From Fennellomyces sp. T-0311 (lineage: Eukaryota > Mucoromycota > Mucoromycetes > Mucorales > Lichtheimiaceae): 30,747 nucleotides of DNA. Within the stretch, counting starts at the first letter, position 1. Every line of letters starts with the position of its first letter. Below are positions 8,040-18,801 of the stretch, piece by piece. The notes below the pieces were generated by a model. That model was not told the DNA's origin. It made no database searches and was given only the letters and a program-made list of their open reading frames with translations. The translations under genes were made by a program, and so were the position numbers. Where the stretch lies: the NCBI GenBank assembly GCA_025266875.1, contig JALLLT010000114.1:1-30747 (forward strand), given 5' to 3'.

Positions 8040-8448
8040 AAAGAGGGACTTTCTTTTGAACTTCCCTCGTCCACGACGCGACCTGCTGATGTATATCATC
8101 ATCAACCAACAACTTCCACTGATGAGAGCAAACTTTCAGCTCAAGCTTCAGAATCGCCGTCAGGCATTGGAGTGGGAGAAAGAGTTTGCTAGGTCATGGA
8201 AAACTTTGACGCAAACTCTTCGACGACGCAATGGAGGAGAGGAACCCAATGCAGATGCACGGTATATGCCCTCGATAGAGGACTCTACTTGTGGCTGTCC
8301 TGCATTCATTAATAGCAGATTTATGCTCTGCAAGCACCTTGTCAAACGGTACAATGATGCAGTTAGACAATCATGGAGTCTCTTTAGTGCACTGGATGTT
8401 TATATCCAGCGCAAAGACACTGCGCCTTATGTGCATGTTGAAGAAGAC
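8035..8448 (+). pseudogene. MULE transposase, SWIM zinc-finger exon
   Basis: Continuation of the MULE gene broken at 1082. From 8040 the frame reads KRDFLLNFPRPRRDLL, the usual sequence after the ...E.QWRVL motif. The SWIM finger is STCGCPAFINSRFMLCKHLV (C-x-C-xn-C-x-H), common near the C-terminus of MULE transposases and thought to bind DNA. A good donor, GTATGT, follows GAC at 8448. Possible acceptors near 8526 do not give an open frame into the next exon, so there is either another indel or splicing that was not resolved. The MULE identity is strong because the residues on both sides of the Ty3 insertion fit together without a gap. Confidence 0.87.
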
Positions 8449-8556
8449 GTATGTGCGCCTATAGCTACATGAAAAAAATCTGCTTTCTAACGTGTTTAAC
8501 ACGTAGATCTAAGTGTATCCCTTTAGGCTAATGTGACTTTCCCCTCTTTCCTGGCC

Positions 8557-8630
8557 TCGGGGCAATGAAGACGATATTCCGACAGCAGTAGACGATGTAC
8601 CTACAAATACTGCTCGCCCTCTCGAAGATG
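8557..8630 (+). pseudogene. MULE transposase, short internal exon
   Basis: Reads GNEDDIPTAVDDVPTNTARP then LEDG, an acidic linker, and ends with a donor GTGCGT at 8631. The partial codon (GAT-G) joins in phase with AC-GCA at 11726, giving DALTDFNAT. The 5' edge of this exon is approximate. Confidence 0.6.
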
Positions 8631-8668
8631 GTGCGTGGCTTTTGTAGTATAGGTTAACATTAGTGATA

Positions 8669-8699
8669 TGGTGCAACCTGTCTTAAATAGACAAAATTT
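8669..8699. repeat. Left terminal inverted repeat of the TA element
   Basis: 31 bases identical to the reverse complement of 11665-11695. The outermost bases TGGTGCAACC abut the TA at 8667-8668. Confidence 0.95.
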
Positions 8700-8751
8700 G
8701 AAAAATGTAACAAAATTTTGATTTTAAGTACCGCTTCTATATATAGTAAAA

Positions 8752-11325
8752 CTAGTCACTGCGGCTGGCTCTGCGGTGTGATGTGTACTGCTTCTTTGCC
8801 TTCCTCAAGAGCTCATCTGCCTCATGGCCATCGACATTTCCACCGGCATAGATATCTATATATGCCCATGCCTTTGATGCAAAGCGTCGAATCATTGGCA
8901 ATGGGACCGAATTTAAGATGTCCGGGAGGCGTTGCTCTAGTGAGCGGAAAGAATAATCACATTGCATTCGTGCTTCACGCTTCGCCTTGCCCCAGTAGCG
9001 TTCGATGAAGTTCGTTTCACAATGGAACTTTGGATAAAGTTCAAACTTGTGACGCGAACTGACAACCAACTCCTGAAGCGCCGACTTTTGGGCTTTGAAG
9101 TCAGGTTCATTGGCCAAAATATGCTGGGCACAACAATGGTTGCTTGTCGCAGAGGCAGCGCCACAGCTTGCTCGAAGGCCGTTGCTCCACTTGCCTCTTT
9201 CCTTAAGGATCTATATATGTAATTGTGAGACTTACCTATGATGCATGTAATTATTATGTTGCTTCCTTACTGAGATCATTCCTTAAAAGTATCGTTGTTT
9301 AAAACGAGTCCCATCGCGGCGCCATGTAAATTGTTTGTCTTCATAATAAAAGTCAAACAACTTGGCACGGCCGCTTTGCAAAGTGAACCCATGTTCTTTG
9401 AACGGATACTTCAAGTTTTCGACCTCCTGATCCTTAAGAATCATTCGGCTGGGAAGCAGTGCATCAGGTGCATAGGCATTGTGGTTTGAACTTTGATCAA
9501 AGCAAAAGACACCTACACATATTCGCACTTTATAAGCCATATTGTATCAACTTAACACTCGACATACCAATGCAATTCGGATGCAGTACTTCAAATATAG
9601 GCAATGCCTTATTTTTGAACTGCTCCAGCATATGCTCGCTCTTCCAATAGCCTTCCTGATTCTTTCCAGCTTTGAAGTACTCACGAGCTTCTACTGGGAG
9701 ATTGCGTTCCATGGCAAAGTCTGGATCAAGACGCATTGGGCCATGGCATTCGCAAAGGAAGTCACTGATCATAATTGATCCACCTAGACCTTTCTTGCGA
9801 AGCACCATTTCGCCATCAAATAGCCATATATCTGCTTTGCAGTCATTCGAGTAGAATGTCGATTCATCATGCGTGACAAGAACATGACGCAGGCAACCTT
9901 CTGGAAGGACAGGTTCCTTTACATCACTCATGTCCTCACTGGAATACAGATTCATCAGCTCACGATATTCCATCATTCTTTTTGCCCATTCAACACGATA
10001 GGCAACAACATCAGGTCTTTCGTGACCATCATAGTAAATCTTGCACAACAAGAGCGTATTTTAGCTTCTCAGTGTATACACATATCTCATAACTATCTCG
10101 AATAATTCACTTACATCTTTGGAGTATCTTTTGTATCTATACCCCCAAGCATGCAGATACTTCAGGATTGTATTCTCAGATACAGATCCTTCCACTCCAA
10201 GTGTTCGTGGAATGATGCGTGCTTCGAGTTCAGTTTTAAGCACAGCGGCAGATCGTTTGTGTGGCTTGACTGACTTAAAGTAAGTAATGCAAGCAGCTTT
10301 CACATCTTCATCGCTCAAGAAGGACTTTCGTTTGGCATGCTTGCCTTGAGAGTGAGGCGGAAGGCGACCTCCAAGATCCATATAGGACTTCGCCCAATAG
10401 CCAATGGCACGACCACAGTAGGCAAATGCCTTGTTCCAAAGGGTCATAGCAACAGCCATACAAGCGTCACCCTTTTTTTTGCCATTCAGGCGATATTCAA
10501 AGTACTTGAACACGCTTAAAAGGCGAAGGGATTCGTAAGCGTTCAAGGCACCAACATCTGACTGGGAATTGCGAATCCGTTCAATTTGCTGAGACAATTG
10601 CGGCTTAAATTTGCGAATCAGTTTAAGCTCCCTTTCGTTTCTTGACGGTGGATGCGCGTCGGTGGCAATTTTTTCCAGTACAACAGTTTTCGAAGGCAAA
10701 GGTCTGCCATCAGTGTTGTCTGCGACCGTAAAAAAGCTCGTAATTGGAACGCAGCTTTTTGCGATTGCCTCATGCTGTTTCTTTTTTACAGCCATTCTCC
10801 ATTTCGTCTGGCGTGAATCCCCTAATAATAGCGTGAAAAAGGTTGCTTTCGTTAACACTGCTATTTGCCCTCACATACATTAATATCTCAATCACACCTG
10901 TGTGTGGCGCTCTTAGATGATCATCACCACCACTTTTCCAAGCAAGAATACTCGACCATGAAAAGGTCAAATCTTCTTCGTTGATACCGCAAAGAACCCA
11001 ATCGTCAACTTCTTTGTCAGATTCTTCTCCTTCAGATAGCGCACCAAGCTCATTAAGCAAGTTTTCTTGAACTTCTTCTTGAACTTCTTCTTGAACTTCT
11101 TCTTGAACTTCTTCGGTCAAAATAGCATTGGGAGCAGCAGTAGCAATAGCAAGAGGGCCAATCTTATAACCCGACAATAGCAACAGCAACGATAATGTCT
11201 CAACATTAATGTGTCGAAGCATAAACTAAGCAATTGATTCTAACCTGCCCTCTCGAAGCATATGTGCCATCTGAAAGGCGCTGCCTTTTACTTGCTGCAG
11301 CAGAACATCCTTTTTTCTTTGGCAT
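8752..11325 (-). CDS. DDE transposase of the TA element (six exons, one internal stop)
   Basis: Six exons give a continuous 747-codon frame: 11325-11245, 11162-10898, 10821-10115, 10039-9568, 9527-9271, 9210-8752, all with GT-AG introns in matching phase. The start is MPKKKGCSAAASKRQR, a likely nuclear signal. An acidic repeat region follows, then a helical domain with LHAWGYRYKRYSKD. Catalytic candidates are VTHDESTFYSND, FCFDQSSNH and KFHCETNFIERYWGKAKREA, giving D, D, E about 110 and 145 residues apart. A Cys pair (NHCCAQHILANEPDF) lies before the Glu. This matches a DDE endonuclease family common in fungal genomes, not the DD34-39D/E spacing of Tc1/mariner. The only defect is a TAA at 9283-9285 (RYF-stop-GMIS), so the copy is nearly intact. 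The superfamily name is uncertain; the DDE assignment is firm. Confidence 0.87.
11064..11111 (-). repeat. Four tandem 12-bp units coding EEVQ repeats
   Basis: Four copies of TTCTTGAACTTC on the + strand, in frame with the transposase, encode repeated EEVQ in an acidic region near the N-terminus. Such a repeat can change length by slippage; no function is claimed. Confidence 0.85.
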
Positions 11326-11561
11326 AATAGGTAATGAAGAAACAAAAAGCTTAGAAAAGACTAGAACAAAATATAAATAGGTTAACAGGCTATTGGTTCT
11401 GATCAAGGATTTTGTGTAACATAGCTGCTAATTTGTGTTACACAGATAACGGTGCTGTGTTTGAACTGTAACAATATCGGCCCTTTCCCTGCTTAAAACC
11501 TCACAAAGGTCCCAACTTTGAACTCTATCTCCTCTTTCAGAACAACAACTATCAAAAATCT

Positions 11562-11610
11562 AATCCAAGATTCTTAAACTACATTGGGTATTCTATCATA
11601 ATCTTGGATT
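11562..11610. repeat. Subterminal inverted repeat in the TA element
   Basis: AATCCAAGATT (11562-11572) and AATCTTGGATT (11600-11610) are perfect 11-bp complements separated by 27 nt, in the untranslated region between the transposase start and the right TIR. It could be a transposase-binding palindrome or a chance hairpin. Between 11326 and 11664 nothing else was recognised. Confidence 0.6.
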
Positions 11611-11664
11611 GGTTTTTGGAAATATTTTGTTTTGGCAGACTAGATGCAATTTAAAAAATTGCAA

Positions 11665-11695
11665 AAATTTTGTCTATTTAAGACAGGTTGCACCA
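11665..11695. repeat. Right terminal inverted repeat of the TA element
   Basis: 31 bases, perfect reverse complement of 8669-8699, followed by TA at 11696-11697. Part of it was read through by a spurious + strand frame that runs into the last MULE exon. Confidence 0.95.
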
Positions 11696-11725
11696 TATTC
11701 AAAGTACTGAGTGCATTATTTATAG

Positions 11726-12222
11726 ACGCACTAACGGATTTCAATGCTACTCAAGAAGCTGATATCCTATCGGTTAGTGGCGTTCAAATGGAAGGGGATA
11801 ATTTGCCTCCTTTGCCTGGTCACGTTACTGTGGACGAAGAGGATGAGATCATAGTGATCAATGACGACGACGATGATGACGACAGACTGGTTGAAGATGC
11901 TTTAGACATAGATGCCGACATTGACGATAAAGAGACTGATTTGTGGACCCGTTTGGGTACATCGGAAGATAGTTTGCTACAAACATATCAACGGCATCAA
12001 CAATTAATGCAGCAATTAAATGAGACACGCCTTCAGCTACAAGAAGAAGTAGCAAGCTATCGAATGATGCTGCCACCAAACCAGCGACGAGCATTCGACG
12101 ATGCCTTTCTACGTGGCGACACTGAAGAATATGTCAGAAGAGTTCGTCAACACCGCAACGAGAATATCCGCTCAAGGAACTCGCGTGGTGTCCATCCGTA
12201 CATTCAGTATTATCCTTTATAG
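11726..12222 (+). pseudogene. MULE transposase, C-terminal exon
   Basis: The frame DALTDFNATQEADILSVSG continues to a stop at 12220-12222. It includes an Asp run (DDDDDDD, coded by GAC/GAT repeats near 11862-11882) and a Gln/Leu-rich helix (LLQTYQRHQQLMQQLNE). The start is taken at an acceptor TATAG at 11725, because the partial codon joins in phase with the exon ending at 8630. The upstream codons 11644-11725 are open only by chance and cross the transposon end. The link to the MULE gene is inferred from intron phase and order; this tail has no recognisable domain of its own. Confidence 0.68.
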
Positions 12223-13117
12223 ACTTATTTTTCTTTATCATCTTTTTTTTTTATACTTTTTGTGCTTCCATTTTTTTGTTTCGTTATAGACTTTCTTGAT
12301 TCTTTTCACTATATACTTTTCTTATTCTTTTCATTATACACTTTAACAAATCATTGTTTATTTATTATATTACACGAGCTATACACGTATTCATATGCCG
12401 CGACTTCTCAGAACTCGAATACTAAGCGGTCTGTTGTGCAAGTCCCTCAATTAAACAATGTAAGTGTTGTTACATGCTAAATGTTATATAGGAATGTCAA
12501 CTGCCTGTTTTAATGTCAGCTGTCTAATTTAAGGCAAGTGTACATGGTATTTATGTGACAAGATAAATAAATATGTAGCTTTTGCCATGATTTTCTGCTT
12601 TTTTTTGTGCTTTTTACTCGTGTATTAAGTTGTGATGGATGGTTGAAGGGCTACCATCTGTGTGTCCCGCCATCCAAGGGACCGCCCCTGGCATAAGCCA
12701 CCTGTTGTTAAGCCACAGCCTTTCTTTTGACCTATCTGGGTAGAAATTCCCAGTGCTCATCCGTGAAAATTTGGAAACGCGTAGGCGGAGTGTCAATACC
12801 AATATATCCTTTCCAGCAGTCAACCATAATATGAGAGCCTACTATTCTATTAGCTAATGTAGAGATCCAACAACTGGTATTATTAAAAAAATGAGGTTGA
12901 AAACTACCTTCCTTTTTTGTAAATTACGCTGGGTTTTTTTCGTTGCTCCCATTTTTATTTGTTCCCCTGCTCTTGAAAAAAGTTTTTCGGTTATTCCGCA
13001 AGAATCATATTGGATGACCTCAAAAAGTTACAAAAGTATGTCTGTCTGGCAGGTTTTTGCACATTTTTTTATTACTATGCTTACATGCAGTTTTTTTGGG
13101 ATTAATCTAAAGAACAT
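12223..13117. other. Non-coding interval between the MULE gene and Plavaka A
   Basis: AT-rich after the MULE stop, with a more balanced stretch around 12640-12800. No frame with recognisable protein features was found on either strand. The right terminus of the MULE should lie here, but its left end is outside the window, so the inverted repeat cannot be paired. Confidence 0.6.
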
Positions 13118-13129
13118 ATCATCGGAAAA
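13118..13129 (+). repeat. Left inverted terminus of Plavaka A
   Basis: ATCATCGGAAAA at 13118-13129, the same 12-mer as the reverse complement of 24699-24710 and as the left end of B at 14732. The repeat continues imperfectly inward with CCCTGAGACC. Confidence 0.65.
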
Positions 13130-13450
13130 ACAATTTGGTCCCTGAGACCTTTGGGATATTTGAGTATACTTGTTACCTTGCACGGATATTTATGGCCTTG
13201 GGGAAGACAGAGAAGAACTCGGACCCACCAAAAATATTTTTGCAATACTGCAGAGGACATATGTTATAGGAAGTATTTTAGCTATCCTGAGGTGCACACA
13301 GGATGTAGACAAATACTATAGTAGCCCACCTGGTCAACCAAAATATCCTCGACTACTTTTTTGGACGCGAAGCACCTTCTAGGCAACAGAGACATAGCAC
13401 TCAATAAAGAAAGAGCCCCATACAGTGTATTTATGTTCGAAATAATAGAT

Positions 13451-14706
13451 TTATTGAGTTTTTCTTCTCTTGGTTGCTCGGCCTTTGCCTTTGTCCTGTT
13501 TCAGTACCGGAATTTCACCATTGCAGTGTATCCACGCATGCAAATCTGTATCACTGTTTACCAGATAATTGCTATAATGTCCATTGCTAACTTCAGTTGC
13601 AAAGTCTGGAACAATATGTACCGAGCGCTCTATACTTTGTACTGAAAGAATGAATAAGCCATGAAATTTCTTGTCAGGATCTGGTGCAACCACTTCCAAT
13701 CCAGTCAGATGAGGTTTCTTCTGGGGAAGAAACCGCTGGGCGAGGCAAAGTTCCAGTATGCTTTGACCATACAGAACACGGAAAAACATATGAGCTTGTG
13801 CATATCCTTGTTCGTCTACTGTAGAATCTGGTGGTGTAATTGGCTTGAAAGTGAAGTAATCTTTCCTGCGGTTACTGTGATATCTATCATGTGTAAGCAC
13901 TGCGTCTTTGATCTGTTTGCCGGACGTGTCATAATCGATAATCCTCAGTGTGTGATAAACTTCAATTTGGGCGCAATCTAGTTTTGGCATATTCTTCTGC
14001 TTACGCACACTGAAATTCTTTTCCATATAAATGTCAAGAAATCCGGAAACGAGTACTGTGAAGTTGACTTGAATCGAGTTGCTGAGTGACTGATGAATAC
14101 TACTAATTGTATAGAATTGTGGATCGCGCGAGGTCAGTGTGTGGGTTGCTACGAGGTGTATAGGGTTAGTAATTGCGGGCTTCGATGGGATCGGTTTCAC
14201 ATTGTCGACACTGTCGAATATTGCGTTACTCGTTTCGACATGGCGAGCCACCTATATGAACATAGTTTTGTAATTAAAAGACAAATATAATTGTTTATAT
14301 AAAGATACCTGAATAATTGCATCTCATCGATTGTTTGTCTGCTTAGAAGGCTTTTTCGCATGCATGATATGCTTATGCTCGCTATGATTTGTCGAATAGC
14401 CGCTAGTTGCACCATACTCGCGTATGTCATTGGTGTACTTATTAAGCATATGATGTTTTGGAAATACTAAATCACTCTTTGTAAATTTGTTAATTGTAAG
14501 CATAGACATAACTTTGGTTCCTTACGTCACAGTATTCTTCAAATACTGTACAATAATCGTAACACTCCTTCAAAGTTTTTTTCCAGAGATTCTAAATCTG
14601 ACTCCCTAAATTCGCTTCCGGTACACTGAATGACAAAGTCAAGGAACTTCCATATGCAGATTACTGCTTGGGGTTCAATGTAATCATAAACGCAGGGCAA
14701 AATAAC
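13451..14706 (-). pseudogene. Plavaka A transposase, C-terminal part
   Basis: C-terminal third of A's transposase. From 14706 it reads VILPCVYDYIEPQAVICIWK and FLDFVIQCTGSEFRE, then, in another exon, FPKHHMLNKYTNDIREYGA and YSTNHSEHKHIMHAKK, followed by a frame of about 265 codons ending KGKGRATKRRKTQ at 13451. The same order exists in element B: LPCIYDYL, FPKHHMLNKYTMDI, YSTMHSERQHIIDAKK. The FPK.H.L and H..H..AKK pattern is typical of Plavaka/KDZ transposases. It starts exactly where the N-terminal part at 20482 stops, the two being halves of one gene separated by B. The C-terminus has a basic KRRK motif that could be a nuclear signal. Confidence 0.82.
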
Positions 14707-14731
14707 CTTTTTAAAAAATTAGAATTTCAGA

Positions 14732-15120
14732 ATCATCGGAAAAGCATATTTTTCTCTGAGTGCCTTTTCAAGCTCCTACTGCCTATATGTCCTCCGTATG
14801 GAAATCGAGTACTCTCACAGGGCAAAAAATATTTCAGCGAGATTGTAAATATTTTTGTGCTCTGACGGATATGTACATGGCAGTCAATTGATTTAGTTCT
14901 TTAGAAGATTGCGAGAAGGTATGAGAAATGTTTCAGTGCCTCGGAGAAGGTCAGGAATGTTGAAAGAGCGTATAAATTGTTTTCGTTCCTTTGTTAAGGT
15001 AGCTAAAGATATTAAAAGAGCTACTTTAGTGCTCACTGTTTGCAGTTTCCTTTGCTTTATTCTTGGGAATGAGAGGGGGTATTAGTTACTAAATGCGCAT
15101 TCATTATATGTCAAGGCTAG
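14732..15120. other. Non-coding left arm of Plavaka B
   Basis: From the left terminus to the transposase stop. No coding frame was found. It contains a CTCTGAGTGCC block, matched imperfectly and inverted by GGTACTCAGAG near 20393, probably part of the subterminal repeat. Confidence 0.55.
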
Positions 15121-18100
15121 TTAAGTGTCATCTGCCTCCACAACATCCCCTATATAAACCTGTGTGCCAGCTGACTCGTCCGAAGAGCCTTCGCCAAAAT
15201 CTTGGGTTGGATTGTCTACATTCTCTTCGTTCGTAGTAGGTTTATCGCAAAAATCTTGGGTCGTGGTGTCTACATACTCTCTGTCAGCAAGATCATGAAT
15301 TTTCCCTTTCGAGTTAATCCAAGAATGAATATCAGTATCTGTATTCACCAGATATGCGCTTTTTGAGTGATAGCCATCAACCGATCGTATATTGTATGCA
15401 TCGAAGTCAGGGATAATCCAGATGGAGCGCTTGATATCTTCAATGCGGCTGATAAATGCTCCTTTATAGTTGTAATTATATGCTGGAGTGACGACTTCCA
15501 ATCCAGTCTTATGCTCCGTATCAAGCGAACGCATTCTTTGTGCAAGACATAGTCTCAACTGTTCGTGTTGAAAATCGACGGTGAAGAACATTTTCACATT
15601 TCCGTATACTTCAACGTCTTCTGAAGCGCCATCTTTGAACACACCATATTCTGTTCGTTTTCGATTGTGAAAGGACTCATGCGTGCGCAGCGTTTCTTGA
15701 ACTGGATTGCCACTTGTATCATAATCATTGATCGTCAGAGTTTTGAACACTCGGACCGGGGAATTGGGTTCTAGCTTCAGCATATCCTTCTGCTTCCTGA
15801 TTGAAGGATGACCTGCGTAGGTATCAAGGAATGACGATAATAGATCCCCAAAGCTGAAATAGTTGCATATATCAAGCTTGTTAATCGACGATACTGTGTG
15901 CATTCCATTGACATTTGAGGATAAACGATACGTCGTCTCAAGCACGCTTGGATCGATTTGTGTTGCCTTTTCCGGTAGTGGTGACTTTGGCACATATTTA
16001 CGTAGAATGTCTCGAACATAGATATAGCTCCCCATCTGCGCGACAGAATCTTGGCGTCGATTTGTTCTTAATGCAGGCTTTTTGGCATCTATGATATGCT
16101 GACGTTCCGAGTGCATTGTTGAATATCCTTTGATTGGTCCACGCTTCCGTATATCCATAGTATACTTATTTAGCATATGGTGCTTAGGAAAACATAATTT
16201 CGACTAGATATCGAATTGGTTACTAAAGGCGTGAAAGTACGTATTATGTACAAAGATCCGAGTACGTACCCTAGAATACTGAGCAAATACTTTAACGTAG
16301 TAAAAATAAGCTTTTAGCGTTGACTCTGCTTGTACCAGCGCTGACTCAGTATACTCATTGCCACGAATTTGAATAAAAAAGTCGAGAAACTTTCTGATAC
16401 ACAAGCATTCTTGTAAGGACAAGTAGTCGTAGATGCATGGCAACAATATCTATAAAAATCATGTAATGTAGCTCTATCTATAATTTCTCTTATATATACC
16501 GGTCAACCAAATGTATACTTACCATCATATTGTGCAGAAGCTCGCCGTACGTAGGGTTTTTCAAGTTAGAAGTGAATATGCCATTTGAGAACGTTCGAAT
16601 GTTTTTATATGGCGGTAGATGTGCGGCCCTATAAGCTCGATAGCAGAATAAGTCGACGGTCAATAGTACTATTATAGTCAATCGTACCGTCGCTTTATCT
16701 CCAAGATAGCCTTCTTTCCATGGTTTTGTCGAACGCTTTTCTCAACGAATTCTAGAAGATGCTTGTAAATCCCACCAAGTTGGTGCAAATCGTCAACAGT
16801 AATTGAGTCATATATATCAAAATAATGATGGGGATAATTCCAGAAAGCGTTCTAGTTATTTTATGCAGTGTGAGTATAACGACGACGGCTGGCTTTTTCA
16901 TTTACTTTTAAACACTTACGCGGACAAGGTGGATGCTATGCTTCCGAGTAATATCTTTTGCTTCAGCTTCTCTCCCATTATCCATCTGAATACATGCATC
17001 ATTATAATGCTGAATCATATTGGCAGGCGTTCGAACATGTAAATCTGCACATTCGTTCGAAAAATTGACAGTCGGCTCGTAACATCGTGGGCATCCTTCG
17101 CAAACTTTGGTCCCATATTTCACAAGAGTCAAGAGACATCTAGTCCGCACAGTAACAGTCAGATCATCATTGTTCATTGCTAGATAACTGGTATCAGCCT
17201 TACTGCTCTGGTAGGTCCGCAGTATAAGTAGTTAGTGCTGGCACACAGTCGTATCGGTAATTTTTTGGGCCTTTCAAATCATAAATCCTGATGTATATAA
17301 ATACATCGTTAGTCATAAGAACATATGTAGGATATTATAACGTTACTTTTTTTCCTTGAAGGGGGATAACACCAAATCAAGGCAGTAATGAAATATACTC
17401 TGCTTTGCCGTGCGAACCCACTCATCGGTTCCAAGAGATTTGGTATTTAGCACTGGAAGGTAGGCAAGTAGTCGGCGGGCGTCAAATGCATCTTTGTCAC
17501 GGTATTCCACGGGAATATTACCTATAATATTATTTAAGCAGATTAAAAATGCGTGATTAGATGAAGATGAATAGCAATTAAATACCCAATTTTAGGTAAA
17601 TTGGCCAAGCTTTCTCTCTTTGATTGCCACTGACAAGTGTTTGGTCTGACGCTAACATTAACGGTAGTACGACTGATCCTGGAGGCGATACACCCTACAT
17701 GAAATACACAGCTGAGCAAAAGGACTATAAAGAGTACGACTGTCATACCTGCATTTGGTGCCACCAATCGCTATTATGTAAATCCGTGTAGATTCGTTCA
17801 TCACCACGATATGCCATAGTGCGCGAAAGCTTCATAAGGTTCGAGAAAAGTGGATCGTTAAACAGGCTTTGGGTCAAATACTTGATGTCGAAATATGTGA
17901 AGCTGATGGCGCCAGTCGCCTCAATGAATTGGGCTTCCTTTCCTTTTGGGAAACTTGGTACGTCACCTAAATTAATAGAAACAGTCGTTGGTTCCTGCGA
18001 AAGAGCAACATTAAAACGAATTGAAATATCCTTATATCTAATCAACTTTACCGGTATACTCCTTTTAGTACCCACTTGCTTCAGATGACCCTTTAGTCCG

Positions 18101-18652
18101 TCGAATGTCTTAAACTGCAAGTCCAAAGGTTGCTTCGTTGCATGTACTCTGTCAGCTGCCATTTGAACTATGTCAATCACCCTAAAATAAGGAAGTATAT
18201 ATCAGTATACATTTTCAGAGTAATAAAACATCAACTTACTGCTTGTACTGCTCTTTTGAAAGGTTTGAATTAAAGGTAAAGTGCGCAATAAGAAGCTCGA
18301 TGTCCGAAAGTTTAGGGATAGGATCCTCGTTGCTCGATCGCCTCTTGTTTGGAGCCGGCCAGACTGTTTCTTCGTAAAAACATTTATTACTCGGAGGTAC
18401 TTGTTCCTGGCTCTTCCTTTCTGTGACAACACCCTGATTGTCATTGATATAGTCGAGATCCATGGGTTCATCAAATGTGTATGACTGCAGTACGAGTGTG
18501 TCAAGAAGGGTTGTGTCTTTTTTTCGGTTCGCAGCTGGCAAAGGTTCGTTTGCATGTGCCTGGCGCAAATGAGCTAATACACCTCTTGTGCCTTTAAATG
18601 CTTTTCCTTCGGCACGACATGAATTGTGAGGGCACTGATCATTTTCGCCCAT
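15121..18652 (-). CDS. Plavaka B transposase (multi-exon, looks intact)
   Basis: About ten exons, roughly 1000 residues. Start MGENDQCPHNSC with an N-terminal C2H2 finger (CPHNSC ... HLRQAH). Then come TFDGLKGHLKQ, LFNDPLFSNLM, ERIYTDLHNSDWWHQMQ, GSVVLPLMLASDQTLVSGNQ, KAWPIYLKIGNIPVEYRDKD and RRLLAYLPVLNTKSLG: the Plavaka pattern of D.W..MQ, SD.T, a Lys-Ala-Trp-Pro stretch and a GYLP-like motif. Further on are CPRCYEPTVNF, AFWNYPHHYFDIYDSITVDD with LHQLGG, and the C-terminal LPCIYDYL, FPKHHMLNKYTMDI and STMHSERQHIIDAKKPA block. The last exon is open for 351 codons and ends in an acidic tail. No stop or frameshift was found in the exons inspected. It probably mobilises B and perhaps A. Exon edges were not all fixed. 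Confidence 0.88.
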
Positions 18653-18801
18653 GGTTGTGCAGGTGGAACAGTAAAGCCAGCGGGATGTGAAAAGTTTTTT
18701 TATTTACCTGCAGTATTTTCTGCCCCAAAAAAATTCTGCTTCATTATTACTGATCTCACCAGTTCTTCCCAAGTGCCCTCCGTCTACTTTTACTGAACAC
18801 A
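18653..18801. promoter_or_regulatory. Divergent promoter interval of Plavaka B
   Basis: 149 nt separate the start codons of the minus-strand transposase and the + strand accessory gene, so one interval must hold both promoters or a shared one. It includes a T-rich tract; no clear TATA box was recognised. Confidence 0.55.

Larger units (their letters stand above)
8669..11695 (-). mobile_element. TA-flanked DDE DNA transposon with 31-bp TIRs
   Basis: A 3027-bp element bounded by perfect 31-bp inverted repeats (8669-8699 and 11665-11695, starting TGGTGCAACCTGTCTTAAAT) and flanked by TA on both sides (8667-8668, 11696-11697). It carries one six-exon transposase gene on the minus strand. It sits inside an intron of the MULE gene (donor 8631, acceptor 11725); without the insert and one TA, that intron would be about 66 nt. 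TA duplication suggests an IS630/Tc1/mariner-type target choice, but the transposase spacing differs from Tc1/mariner, so the superfamily is left open. Confidence 0.93.

Noticed and set aside
11064..11111. Regular short repeats as a possible CRISPR-like array
   Set aside because: Perfect 12-bp tandem units without spacers, coding EEVQ in frame; eukaryotic setting.
8669..11695. Assignment to Tc1/mariner
   Set aside because: TA flanks fit, but the spacing between the second Asp and the Glu is about 145 residues rather than 34-39.
11644..11725. Start of a 192-codon plus-strand frame at 11644
   Set aside because: The first codons cross the transposon's terminal repeat; the real exon begins after the acceptor at 11725.
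12614..12823. 69-codon minus-strand frame in the interval after the MULE
   Set aside because: Short, no conserved features, no neighbouring exons.
13451..16176. Two separate tandem copies of one host gene (13451-14251 and 15121-16176)
   Set aside because: Their upstream exons and order match C-termini of two Plavaka transposases, explained by nested elements.
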